This document shows positions 16,402-23,297 of a stretch of 34,885 nt of DNA, one piece after another (positions within the stretch are counted from its first letter, which is position 1; each line of letters begins with the position of its first letter). Both the position numbers and the translations under genes were made by a program. Under the pieces are notes generated by a model. The model was not told the DNA's origin. It made no database searches and worked only from the letters and a program-made list of their open reading frames with translations. Source of the DNA: Nitrospirota bacterium (GTDB taxonomy: Bacteria > Nitrospirota > Thermodesulfovibrionia > Thermodesulfovibrionales > UBA1546); NCBI GenBank assembly GCA_004298625.1, contig SCSY01000159.1, positions 1 through 34,885 of the forward strand, given 5' to 3'.

Positions 16402-16572
16402 ATGAAGATACTATATATACTTAATGACGGAGCTACAAAACTATCGGATCAGATAATAAGTGTTCAGTCCAAGGGCAATGAGGTTAAGGTTGTAGACCTT
16501 TCAAAAAAGACGGCATCGTATGAAAGCATTATAGATGATATTTTTTCGCATGACAGAGTTGTATCCTGGTAA
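16402..16572 (+). CDS. 56-residue protein resembling the C-terminus of DsrH/TusB
   Basis: A short gene easily missed by length filters. GGAGG (16391-16395) lies six bases ahead of ATG 16402. The protein starts MKILYILNDG, continues through a strand NEVKVVDLSK, and ends YESIIDDIFSHDRVVSW. The ending matches the closing helix and D-x-V-x-S-W motif of DsrH (in Allochromatium the end is EHDRVQSW), while the family is normally about 95-100 residues. The middle of the family domain seems to be missing. It follows a DsrE-like gene by 33 bases, which strengthens the assignment. The relation to DsrH is from memory of the motif, not a search. Confidence 0.72.
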   Translation: MKILYILNDGATKLSDQIISVQSKGNEVKVVDLSKKTASYESIIDDIFSHDRVVSW

Positions 16573-16595
16573 AAAGGGGGTGAAGAAGATTTAAT

Positions 16596-16623
16596 ATTCA
16601 AGATTCAAGATTTAAAATTTAAA
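16596..16623. repeat. Intergenic heptad-period repeat
   Basis: Four heptamers in a row: ATTCAAG, ATTCAAG, ATTTAAA, ATTTAAA, ending directly at the AAGGAGG of the rhodanese gene. No separate opposing arm, although ATTTAAA is close to self-complementary. Confidence 0.75.
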
Positions 16624-16634
16624 AAGGAGGATTT

Positions 16635-17126
16635 ATGAAAAGATTCCATGTGATTTTTTTTGCATTGGTTCTCTCTGTGATATTGGCAGCGCCTGCCGTT
16701 TATGCGGCAGACGATATGGCGGCAAAGCTTAATGCAGCGCTTATGAAGGCTCCTTCCGAAGGGCACTGGCAGATTAAGACAGCCGACGTAGCGAAGATGG
16801 TAACTGAAAAGAAGACCGATTTTTTAGTAGTTGACGTCAGGCCTACTCCTCCGGGGCAGATGGGCGGCAAGATTCCCGGTTCTATTTATATTCCTTACAA
16901 TGAAATCCTGAAGCCTGAAAACCTGAAGAAACTCCCGAAGGACAAGAAAGTCATACTGGTATGCGTAACGGGACAGACTCAGAATCTGCCGATACTTGCG
17001 CTCAGGGCGCTTGGGTATAAGGCATATACCATGACCTTCGGCATGTCTTCATGGATAAAAGGTTACATGGGCGCCAAGTTTATGCAGGACGCCATAAGCG
17101 GAGCTAATTATCCGGTTGAGAAGTAA
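16635..17126 (+). CDS. Exported single-domain rhodanese
   Basis: 163 residues with a clear signal peptide (MKRFHVIFFALVLSVILAA, cleavage near VYAA). The rhodanese domain shows DFLVVDVRPTPPG, KIPGSIYIPYNEI and the active-site loop LVCVTGQTQ with catalytic Cys110, followed by ALRALGYKAY and a closing GMSSWIKGY. Rhodaneses move sulfane sulfur between thiosulfate or persulfides and acceptors; this one would act in the periplasm. It ends the DsrE-like operon just before a terminator hairpin. Confidence 0.92.
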   Translation: MKRFHVIFFALVLSVILAAPAVYAADDMAAKLNAALMKAPSEGHWQIKTADVAKMVTEKKTDFLVVDVRPTPPGQMGGKIPGSIYIPYNEILKPENLKKLPKDKKVILVCVTGQTQNLPILALRALGYKAYTMTFGMSSWIKGYMGAKFMQDAISGANYPVEK

Positions 17127-17158
17127 TACATTATAAACGGGGTAATGTTAAGTTCTTC

Positions 17159-17187
17159 AAGGGGCGTCAATGACGCCCCTTAATTTT
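17159..17187 (+). terminator. Rho-independent terminator after the rhodanese gene
   Basis: AAGGGGCGT (17159-17167) pairs with ACGCCCCTT (17173-17181) across a five-base loop, followed by AATTTT. It closes the DsrE/mini-DsrH/rhodanese unit. Confidence 0.85.
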
Positions 17188-17192
17188 ATATA

Positions 17193-18905
17193 ATGATGAA
17201 TGACGCCGATCGCGGCTTGATTAAGAAATATTACGTCTTTATTTTTTCGATCCTCACACTCCTGACATTTGTCGCTCTTTTTTTGTTAAGGTCTCTGGAC
17301 GACAACAGACTTACAAGCTGGCAGTGGGTATTTGCAGGCGCAGACGCCTCAAAGGTTTTTTTAATCCTCATCCCCGGCATCCTATCCGCCTATATATTTT
17401 CAAAGGTCTCATTCTTGGAACGTTATCTCGTAGAGTCGAGTCTGCGACCCGCAGTATTTCTCTTTTTGTTTTCCTATCTTATTACAATTTTTTTCTGGAG
17501 AGAGCCTGAGGTAATTGTGGACGCCTCGAGGTATTTTACCCAGGCCAAGCATCTTGAAGTTTACGGCGTCGGGTATTTCTTCAGGGAATGGGGCAGGGAT
17601 ATCATGGCGTGGACCGATATGCCGCTTATCCCCTTTCTTTACGGCCTGATATTTAAATTTTTTGGAGAATCGAGATTATACATACAGATGTTTACAACGT
17701 TCCTTTTCTCTGTGACGGTTGTCCTTACCTACATGATCGGGAAAGCTCTCTGGAACGAAGATATCGGCTTATACGGAGGAATGCTCCTTCTCGGAATTCC
17801 ATACCTATTTACTCAGGTTCCGCTTATGCTCGTTGATGTTCCTGCAATGTTTTTTCTCATGCTCGCAGTTTTTTCGACTATAAGAGCTCTGGACAGGGGA
17901 GGATGGTTTATCGGACTCGCATCTGTCGCTATATTCCTTGCCTTTTTTTCCAAATATTCGGCATGGCTGATGCTCTCGGTTCTGGCTGCGATCTTTTTTG
18001 TGTATATTAAAAATAACCGCGCAACTTTTAATAGGGCTGCGTTAGTTGTTTTGATTTCCGGCCCGTTGATAGGCATAGTGTTTTTATTTAAATACGAAGT
18101 CTTTTCAGAGCAGATAAGGCTTCTGATGAGCTATCAGAAACCAGGGCTGAAAAGATGGGGTGAAAGTTTTATCTCAACCTTTTTTTTCCAGATACATCCA
18201 TTTATTACTGCGGCCGCATTATACTCGGCATACGCTGCTTTAAGAAAAAAGGATTTAAAATATTTAATCATAATCTGGCTTGTTTTGCTCACAGTTGCGC
18301 TTCGGATAAAGCGCATACGTTACATAATCATGGTTTTTCCTATGCTGAGCCTGATGGCTGCTTATGGGCTTGCGCAGATCGGGAAGAAAGAAGCTGTGAG
18401 ATTTATTTCACTCTGCATTGTAGTCTTCTCGGTTGTCGTGGGTCTTTTGGGTTATCTGCCGCTTATGCAGAAAATGAGCGCCGTGAATCTCAGAGCTGCG
18501 GGTCGTTTCCTGGATTCGGTGAAAGGGCCGGATGTCAGAGTCTTTGCGCTTTTGCCTGAGGAACCTGAAGTCAACACTGCTGTTGCCGTGCCTGTTCTGG
18601 ACCTTTTTACGAAAAAAAATATCATCTATGACTATAAAGATATTTATCATCAGCCGTCTGAAAAAATTAAAAAGTCTTCTTTGAGGTTTACATGGGAATA
18701 CAAAAACCCTGAATATTATGCCGGCGATAAACATTCCAAAGAGACTGCGGCAGTAGTGATAATATCAGATGATGCGAAGGACGTTGTTCCCGAAAATATT
18801 AAGAGGCAGTTATCAGGGCATCGGCTCTCGGAGGTATTTAATATATCCGAAGGGATATTTCGTTATAGAACCGGGGTAAGAATATATCAACCCGACGGAG
18901 ATTGA
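17193..18905 (+). CDS. GT39-type polytopic membrane glycosyltransferase
   Basis: A 570-residue membrane protein with about ten or more hydrophobic segments, resembling the dolichyl-phosphate-mannose/ArnT (PMT_2) superfamily that transfers sugars from polyprenyl phosphates on the outer face. The first large loop after segment two (EPEVIVDASRYFTQAKHLE) holds the acidic residue usual for this fold, followed by FREWGRDIMAWTDMPLIP. A soluble C-terminal part (about 430-570) lies outside the membrane. The start (ATGATG at 17193) immediately follows a terminator, overlaps a TATAAT, and has no ribosome binding site, so the true start or promoter is uncertain. The acceptor is unknown. Confidence 0.82.
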   Translation: MMNDADRGLIKKYYVFIFSILTLLTFVALFLLRSLDDNRLTSWQWVFAGADASKVFLILIPGILSAYIFSKVSFLERYLVESSLRPAVFLFLFSYLITIFFWREPEVIVDASRYFTQAKHLEVYGVGYFFREWGRDIMAWTDMPLIPFLYGLIFKFFGESRLYIQMFTTFLFSVTVVLTYMIGKALWNEDIGLYGGMLLLGIPYLFTQVPLMLVDVPAMFFLMLAVFSTIRALDRGGWFIGLASVAIFLAFFSKYSAWLMLSVLAAIFFVYIKNNRATFNRAALVVLISGPLIGIVFLFKYEVFSEQIRLLMSYQKPGLKRWGESFISTFFFQIHPFITAAALYSAYAALRKKDLKYLIIIWLVLLTVALRIKRIRYIIMVFPMLSLMAAYGLAQIGKKEAVRFISLCIVVFSVVVGLLGYLPLMQKMSAVNLRAAGRFLDSVKGPDVRVFALLPEEPEVNTAVAVPVLDLFTKKNIIYDYKDIYHQPSEKIKKSSLRFTWEYKNPEYYAGDKHSKETAAVVIISDDAKDVVPENIKRQLSGHRLSEVFNISEGIFRYRTGVRIYQPDGD

Positions 18906-19196
18906 GCATAAAGTTCGGCAGTTTGAGGGGCAATTTAAAGGTTTTTATAAGCCGATAAAAAGCTTAAATCTAAAATTATAGTTTTAGCTTGATTTTTGAT
19001 TACATTTTTGTGTATATATACATGCACAAATATAGGTTTGGAAACGGCATATTGCTTGAAAAGTTCAGATGCAAAATTAAGATACGGCATTTAACTGAAT
19101 AAATTTTGTCCGGAAAGGGGGAGGTAATTATAGCCAAGTAAAATCTTCGGATAACATTTTGCCTTTTATAAATATAAAAAAGGAGGTAAAAAAGCT
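18906..19196 (+). other. 291-base intergenic region ahead of the sulfur transporter
   Basis: No gene is seen. CTAAAA (18970-18975) and TTTTAG (18982-18987) form a weak hairpin followed by a T-rich stretch. A promoter candidate is TTGATT (18989-18994), 18 bases, TATATA (19013-19018). The palindrome GTATATATAC covers the -10, inside TTTGTG...CACAAA arms (19007-19030), which could be an operator. The transcript would carry a leader of about 170 bases before the GTG start. I cannot match that leader to a known riboswitch. Confidence 0.4.
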
Positions 19197-20654
19197 GTGG
19201 AAACAACGGTAGATACGTCGGAAAAAAAGAATCAGATATGGGCCTTTATAATTACGGGCGCCATGCTCCTCATCAGTCTCATGTACTACAAGGCCAGTCC
19301 ATATTATATGTATATTGTGGTATATGTCTGGTTTGGATTTGCTTATGGTATGATGCTTCAGTATGGAAGGTTTTGTTTTGCCTCTGCTTCGAGGGACCTT
19401 TTTGCTGCGGGTGTTCCCCGAATGGCGGTAGGCGTTCTTGTTGCCCTGATGTTTTTCAGCCTTATTCAAGCAACTCTCTCCTCGACCAACATGAGCACGT
19501 TCCATCCTGCGCCGTTCGGGATACATACGCTCATAGCAGGCCTGATCTTCGGCGTTGGAATGGTCCTTTCAGGAGGCTGCGCATCAGGCTCTCTCTACAA
19601 GATAGGCGAGGGTAATATGACTTCCTTCCTGGCTGCATTCTTTGGTCTCTGCATCGGTCAGGCAATATTCGTGGACGTCAAATGGTTTGATTTCCTTATC
19701 CCTCAGAAATGGGTTGATTCGGCAATGGCAAAGGGACTTCCTGCCGAGGTAATGACTTCGTCTTTCGACAAATATCTTGCAGGCTATATCTGGGATCAGC
19801 CGTCTATTCAGTTATCTCACACAAAGGCTGTATCCGAGGCATTGCCCGGAATATCCAGGTATTTTATAGCCGATTCACTGCTTAATACCCTGATACCTGC
19901 AATGGTAGTTCTTATCGTGATCTACTACTTCTACAGCAGGAAAGGGTTTATGAAGAAAAGGGCCAAGGTAAAAAGCGGCCCAACCGGCTTCGGCGATGAG
20001 GCTGCAGGTTTATGGAATATGATAACCGCATCAAAGAGAACGACTATTATGGGCGTAATAATCGGCATGGTGGCAGGACTGCACATATTTGTAATAAAAG
20101 GGATGCAGATTAAATACGGCGTTACAAATTTTGGACAGGTGCTGACAAGGATGAATAATGCCGGTGACATAACGCTCAAGGCAGGTGAGGTAGGGATCAA
20201 GGGCACAATCTTTGATCCGGGATACTGGTATATTACCAGCCAAGAGGGACAGCTCGGAGCCTGGATCCTTGAAAAATTCGGCTGGAATATGAGAGATAAT
20301 ATATTCTTTGGAGTAAATAACGGTCTTCCGGAACCATGGCGCAATCCAGCCCTCTGGATGTCTCTCGGCATTATTTTTGGGGCAATGGTAATGGCAAGGC
20401 TGAATAACGAATACAAGTTCAAGCTGCCTAAAGGAGAGCTTATTGTTTGGGGTCTTCTCGGCGGAATATTAATGGGCTGGGGTTCGAGGCCTGCGCTCGG
20501 CTGCAATATCGGAGCATTCTTTATAAGAGTCGCCGGCGGGGACCCGAGCGGCTGGTTATATGGCACAGGCATGGTCGGCGGAGCCTTTGTCGGAGTAAAG
20601 TTTTTCAACTGGTGGTCCGAGAGAAAGATGGCAAAGGAAATGGAATCGTTTTAA
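19197..20654 (+). CDS. YeeE/YedE-family sulfur-compound transporter
   Basis: A 485-residue polytopic protein of the Sulf_transp family, whose E. coli member TsuA (YeeE) takes up thiosulfate. The three conserved cysteine motifs are present: YGRFCFAS (Cys60), SGGCASGSLYKIGEG (Cys128) and ALGCNIGAFF (Cys436). It is longer than TsuA (about 350 residues), with inserted loops around 160-215 and 315-375. GTG start, AGGAGG at 19181-19186 with ten-base spacing. The next gene encodes a TusA-like protein, the usual partner for delivering imported sulfur. Thiosulfate is the most likely substrate, but other sulfur or selenium compounds are possible. Confidence 0.9.
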   Translation: METTVDTSEKKNQIWAFIITGAMLLISLMYYKASPYYMYIVVYVWFGFAYGMMLQYGRFCFASASRDLFAAGVPRMAVGVLVALMFFSLIQATLSSTNMSTFHPAPFGIHTLIAGLIFGVGMVLSGGCASGSLYKIGEGNMTSFLAAFFGLCIGQAIFVDVKWFDFLIPQKWVDSAMAKGLPAEVMTSSFDKYLAGYIWDQPSIQLSHTKAVSEALPGISRYFIADSLLNTLIPAMVVLIVIYYFYSRKGFMKKRAKVKSGPTGFGDEAAGLWNMITASKRTTIMGVIIGMVAGLHIFVIKGMQIKYGVTNFGQVLTRMNNAGDITLKAGEVGIKGTIFDPGYWYITSQEGQLGAWILEKFGWNMRDNIFFGVNNGLPEPWRNPALWMSLGIIFGAMVMARLNNEYKFKLPKGELIVWGLLGGILMGWGSRPALGCNIGAFFIRVAGGDPSGWLYGTGMVGGAFVGVKFFNWWSERKMAKEMESF

Positions 20655-20680
20655 AAATTAAAAATTTAAAATTAAACACT
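20653..20680. repeat. Heptad-period repeat between transporter and TusA genes
   Basis: AAAAATT, AAAAATT, TAAAATT, AAACACT in exact 7-base register, beginning within the transporter stop codon and leading into the AAGGAGG of the TusA gene. AT-rich, so the assignment to the family is weaker than for the others. Confidence 0.55.
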
Positions 20681-20696
20681 AAGGAGGAATTTAATC

Positions 20697-20948
20697 ATGG
20701 CTATGAAGTTTGAAAAAACAGGTGAAGGAAAGTATATGCTGGATGTGTGCGGGTATGTATGCCCCCATCCTCAGATATATACCAAAAAGTCCCTTGAAAA
20801 GATGAGCGAAGGCGACGTTGTTTTAATAGTGCTCGATAACCCGTCGTCGGTCGAAACAATAGTTCAGATGTGCGATCAGGTAGGGCATGAGGTATTGGAG
20901 AGGAAAACCGAGGGCGGCAAAATACACATGACAATCAAAAAGGGATAA
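20697..20948 (+). CDS. TusA-family sulfur carrier
   Basis: 83 residues with the family motif VCGYVCPHPQ: Cys22 in C-P-x-P is the persulfide-carrying residue. A second cysteine at 18 precedes it by four. The rest follows the two-layer TusA fold (KKSLEKMSEGDVVLIVLDN; GHEVLERKTEGGKIHMTI). It probably receives sulfur entering through the YeeE-type transporter encoded 42 bases upstream, as TsuB (YeeD) does in E. coli. AAGGAGG gives a strong start. Confidence 0.93.
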   Translation: MAMKFEKTGEGKYMLDVCGYVCPHPQIYTKKSLEKMSEGDVVLIVLDNPSSVETIVQMCDQVGHEVLERKTEGGKIHMTIKKG

Positions 20949-20980
20949 ATTTTTCCCTTTATTAAATTGAGGAGGGCTAA

Positions 20981-21262
20981 ATGAAAACACCTCTGGTGAT
21001 TATAATCGTAGTTGTTGTTGCTATGCTTGGTTTTTTGACCATCTACAGCCAGCAGCATGACATGACTGCGCAGGAACAGGGACACGGAGGAGCAGCAGGA
21101 GGTTATGGGACTTCTGCGCCGGCATCCGGCGGGTATGGAACTACTGCACCCGCAGCAGGCGGATATGGGGCTTCTGCCCCTGCAGCAGGAGGTTATGGGG
21201 CTTCCGCGCCGGCATCCGGTGGGTATGGAGCAGCGCCCGCGGCAGGCGGATATGGCAAATAA
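20981..21262 (+). CDS. Membrane-anchored Gly-Tyr-Ala-Pro repeat protein
   Basis: 93 residues, not a known enzyme. One hydrophobic N-terminal segment (about 5-22) is followed by a short polar stretch and a low-complexity region of ten-residue repeats of the form GGYGxSAPAx (units at 40, 50, 60 and 70, a nine-residue unit at 80, and a terminal GGYGK). The tail should project into the periplasm. It is cotranscribed with the sulfur transporter and TusA (32-base gap), so a role around the transporter, or a repeat scaffold that binds sulfur or metals, is conceivable. It has no cysteine or histidine in the repeats. Confidence 0.82.
   Translation: MKTPLVIIIVVVVAMLGFLTIYSQQHDMTAQEQGHGGAAGGYGTSAPASGGYGTTAPAAGGYGASAPAAGGYGASAPASGGYGAAPAAGGYGK
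21098..21259 (+). repeat. 30-bp tandem repeats encoding GGYGxSAPAx
   Basis: Four full 30-base units, one 27-base unit and a partial unit, encoding the Gly-Tyr repeats. Codons alternate between units (for example gcaggaggt and tccggcggg), so the protein repeat is kept better than the DNA. Confidence 0.85.
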
Positions 21263-21301
21263 AAATTCATACAGCGACTAAAAAAAATAGCAGGTGAGAA
21301 A

Positions 21302-21766
21302 ATGAAAAAGATATTGATTGCAGTAGATGATACAAAAGGCACTAAAAATGCTTTTAATGTTTGCACCGATATGTGTTCATGTGTTCGACCCGAAGCTGTT
21401 TTGCTGGTTTATGTTGAAAAACTTGAGGGCAGATCCCTGATGGACGATGCGCTGCTGAGTGTTTCAGAAATGAATACCTTGAAGGAAGTGCTGGAAGGCA
21501 CGGAATACCAGGCGGGATTGGATAAAAAAGCGCAGGCAGTTCTGGGGTATTACAAAAAAGCGCTGGAAGATAAAGGCGTAGCCGGAGTTAAGACCCTGGT
21601 CAGAAAAGGGCATCCTGCCGAAGAAATACTTGCAGCTGCAAAGGAAGAGAAGGCCGATATGATTATCATCGGTTCGAGGGGCAAGAGGGTTTCCCATCTT
21701 TTTATGGGAAGCGTCAGCAGGGAGGTCGCAAATAGCGCAGAGATTCCTGTATTGCTTGTCAAGTAA
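21302..21766 (+). CDS. Universal stress protein (UspA family)
   Basis: 154 residues with the Usp alpha/beta fold: MKKILIAVDDTKG at the N-terminus, VLLVYVEKLEG, and the ATP-binding signature in IIIGSRGKRVSHLFMGSVSREV, ending in EIPVLLVK. The G-x-x-G-(9x)-G-S pattern is intact, so it probably binds ATP. Cysteines cluster early (VCTDMCSCV), which is unusual in this family. It follows the sulfur-import genes by 39 bases and ends before a strong hairpin, and so seems to belong to that unit. Confidence 0.92.
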   Translation: MKKILIAVDDTKGTKNAFNVCTDMCSCVRPEAVLLVYVEKLEGRSLMDDALLSVSEMNTLKEVLEGTEYQAGLDKKAQAVLGYYKKALEDKGVAGVKTLVRKGHPAEEILAAAKEEKADMIIIGSRGKRVSHLFMGSVSREVANSAEIPVLLVK

Positions 21767-21797
21767 CTTTAAAATGTAGCGGGATTTATATTACAAT

Positions 21798-21834
21798 ATA
21801 TACCCTGCGGTTATGCCGCAGGGTATATTGTTTA
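21798..21834. terminator. Strong hairpin terminator after uspA-like gene
   Basis: A 13-bp perfect stem: 21798-21810 with 21816-21828, GC-rich at the top (CCCTGCGG/CCGCAGGG), loop TTATG, followed by TGTTTA. Just downstream, AAAAAAT (21842-21848) and ATTTTTT (21853-21859) form another small inverted repeat. Confidence 0.75.
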
Positions 21835-21894
21835 TGACTATAAAAAATGCGTATTTTTTGCTTATCTTCGGGCTTGCCCTCATAGATAAAGCTG

Positions 21895-23295
21895 GTGAAA
21901 AACTTGACCGATTCTGAAAATCAAATCCTTATACTCGGCGGGGGACTCACAGGGCTTTCAGCCGGATATGTCCTTACAGGCTCGGGGTTCCGCGTCAAAG
22001 TGTTCGAGAGGGACGATGCAGTCGGCGGACTTTCAAAGACTATTATCCATAACGGCTTTCGTTTTGATTTAGGCGGGCACAGATTTTTTACAAAAGATAA
22101 TAAAGTAAATGATTTCGTGAAAAGCCTGATGGATGAAGAACTGATTGAGGTTGCGCGCAAAAGTAAGATTTATATGCGCAACAGGTATTTCGATTATCCG
22201 CTTAAACCCGTAAATGCCATATTCGGTATGGGCCTCCCGACTACACTTAAGATTATATCCGACTATGGCCTTGAGAAGATTAAAAAACTCATAAAAGAGC
22301 CGGATAATATTTCTCTCGAAGACTGGGTAGTCGGTAATTTCGGCCGCAAGATGTTTGACATCTATTTCAAGGAATACAGCGAAAAGGTGTGGGGCATCAA
22401 CTGCGACAGGATTAGCTCTGAATGGGTGGAGCAGCGCATAAGAGGGCTTTCCCTTGCAAAGGCCGTTAAGAACGCCTTTTTCAAGGTGAATGGGAAAGAT
22501 GTGCCGACACTTGCCGACAGGTTTCTATATCCGCAACTGGGCATAGGGCGCATTTCCGACAGGTTGAGGGAGGAGATAGACAGGCACAATGATGTGTTTA
22601 CCGGCACAGGCGTGAAATGTATTAACCACTCTGATTACAGGATAGAGGGCATTGAGGTTGGAAACCCGTTGCATTCCGGTGTAATACATGGAAGGGAAAT
22701 TATATCAAGCATACCAATGAATAAGCTGGTCCTGATGCTTAATCCGTCTCCGCCTGAGGATATTCTCGATGCAGCTTTAAAACTGAAGTTCAGGGATATT
22801 GTCATAGTGACGGTAATGATTGACAGAGAAAGAGTTACGGATCAGACATGGATATATGTCCCTGAAAAGAAGATACCTTTCGGCAGGATCCACGAGCCTA
22901 CGAACTGGAGCAGGAAGATGGCCCCCGAAGGCAAGACGCTTATCGTGACGGAGTTTTTCAGCTTTAAAGGCGACGGGATATGGAATGAGAACGATGAACG
23001 GCTCGTTGCTGTTACTGTTGAGAATCTGGAAAAACTTGGATTTATTAAGAAGCATGAGGTGATAGACAGCGCCGTGGTAAGGGTGCCCGGGGCCTATCCT
23101 TTGTTTGAGGTGGGATATAAAGAATTGTGCGATAAATTATATGATTATTTAAGCAGGTTCGGGAATCTCCATATCGCGGGCAGGGGTGGGATGTTCAGAT
23201 ACTATAATATGGACCATGCGATTGAGTCCGGGATAAAGGCGGCGGAGAAAATTTTAATCAAGGCTGACAGCTATCAGCTATCAGCTATCAGCTAA
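21895..23295 (+). CDS. FAD-dependent amine-oxidase/UDP-galactopyranose-mutase-like protein
   Basis: A 466-residue flavoprotein. The dinucleotide-binding motif is LILGGGLTGLSAGYVL, followed by the second FAD motif VFERDDAVGGLSKT and GFRFDLGGHRFF. Late conserved blocks include LHIAGRGGMFRYYNMDHAIESG. It belongs to the protoporphyrinogen-oxidase/desaturase-like group often encoded in polysaccharide or lipid gene clusters; the substrate cannot be named. The start is GTG with only a weak upstream site. The last eight residues (SYQLSAIS) are encoded by a heptad repeat that has extended the frame. Two bases separate it from the radical SAM gene, so the pair is coupled. Confidence 0.85.
   Translation: MKNLTDSENQILILGGGLTGLSAGYVLTGSGFRVKVFERDDAVGGLSKTIIHNGFRFDLGGHRFFTKDNKVNDFVKSLMDEELIEVARKSKIYMRNRYFDYPLKPVNAIFGMGLPTTLKIISDYGLEKIKKLIKEPDNISLEDWVVGNFGRKMFDIYFKEYSEKVWGINCDRISSEWVEQRIRGLSLAKAVKNAFFKVNGKDVPTLADRFLYPQLGIGRISDRLREEIDRHNDVFTGTGVKCINHSDYRIEGIEVGNPLHSGVIHGREIISSIPMNKLVLMLNPSPPEDILDAALKLKFRDIVIVTVMIDRERVTDQTWIYVPEKKIPFGRIHEPTNWSRKMAPEGKTLIVTEFFSFKGDGIWNENDERLVAVTVENLEKLGFIKKHEVIDSAVVRVPGAYPLFEVGYKELCDKLYDYLSRFGNLHIAGRGGMFRYYNMDHAIESGIKAAEKILIKADSYQLSAIS
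23269..23293. repeat. Heptad-period repeat at a gene junction
   Basis: AGCTATC three times from 23269, then AGCT and TAA, which supplies the stop codon of the flavoprotein gene. The radical SAM ATG follows at 23298. The repeat has replaced whatever ribosome binding site stood here. Confidence 0.85.
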
Positions 23296-23297
23296 AA

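Noticed and set aside
18906..19196. Riboswitch in the long leader of the sulfur transporter gene
   Set aside because: No recognisable SAM, cobalamin or other riboswitch core can be picked out by eye; only a weak hairpin and a palindromic -10 are seen.
19931..20608. Long open frame on the minus strand opposite the YeeE-type transporter
   Set aside because: The plus-strand frame has three conserved cysteine motifs and a ribosome binding site; the antisense frame is Pro/Ile-rich and looks like a by-product of hydrophobic codons.
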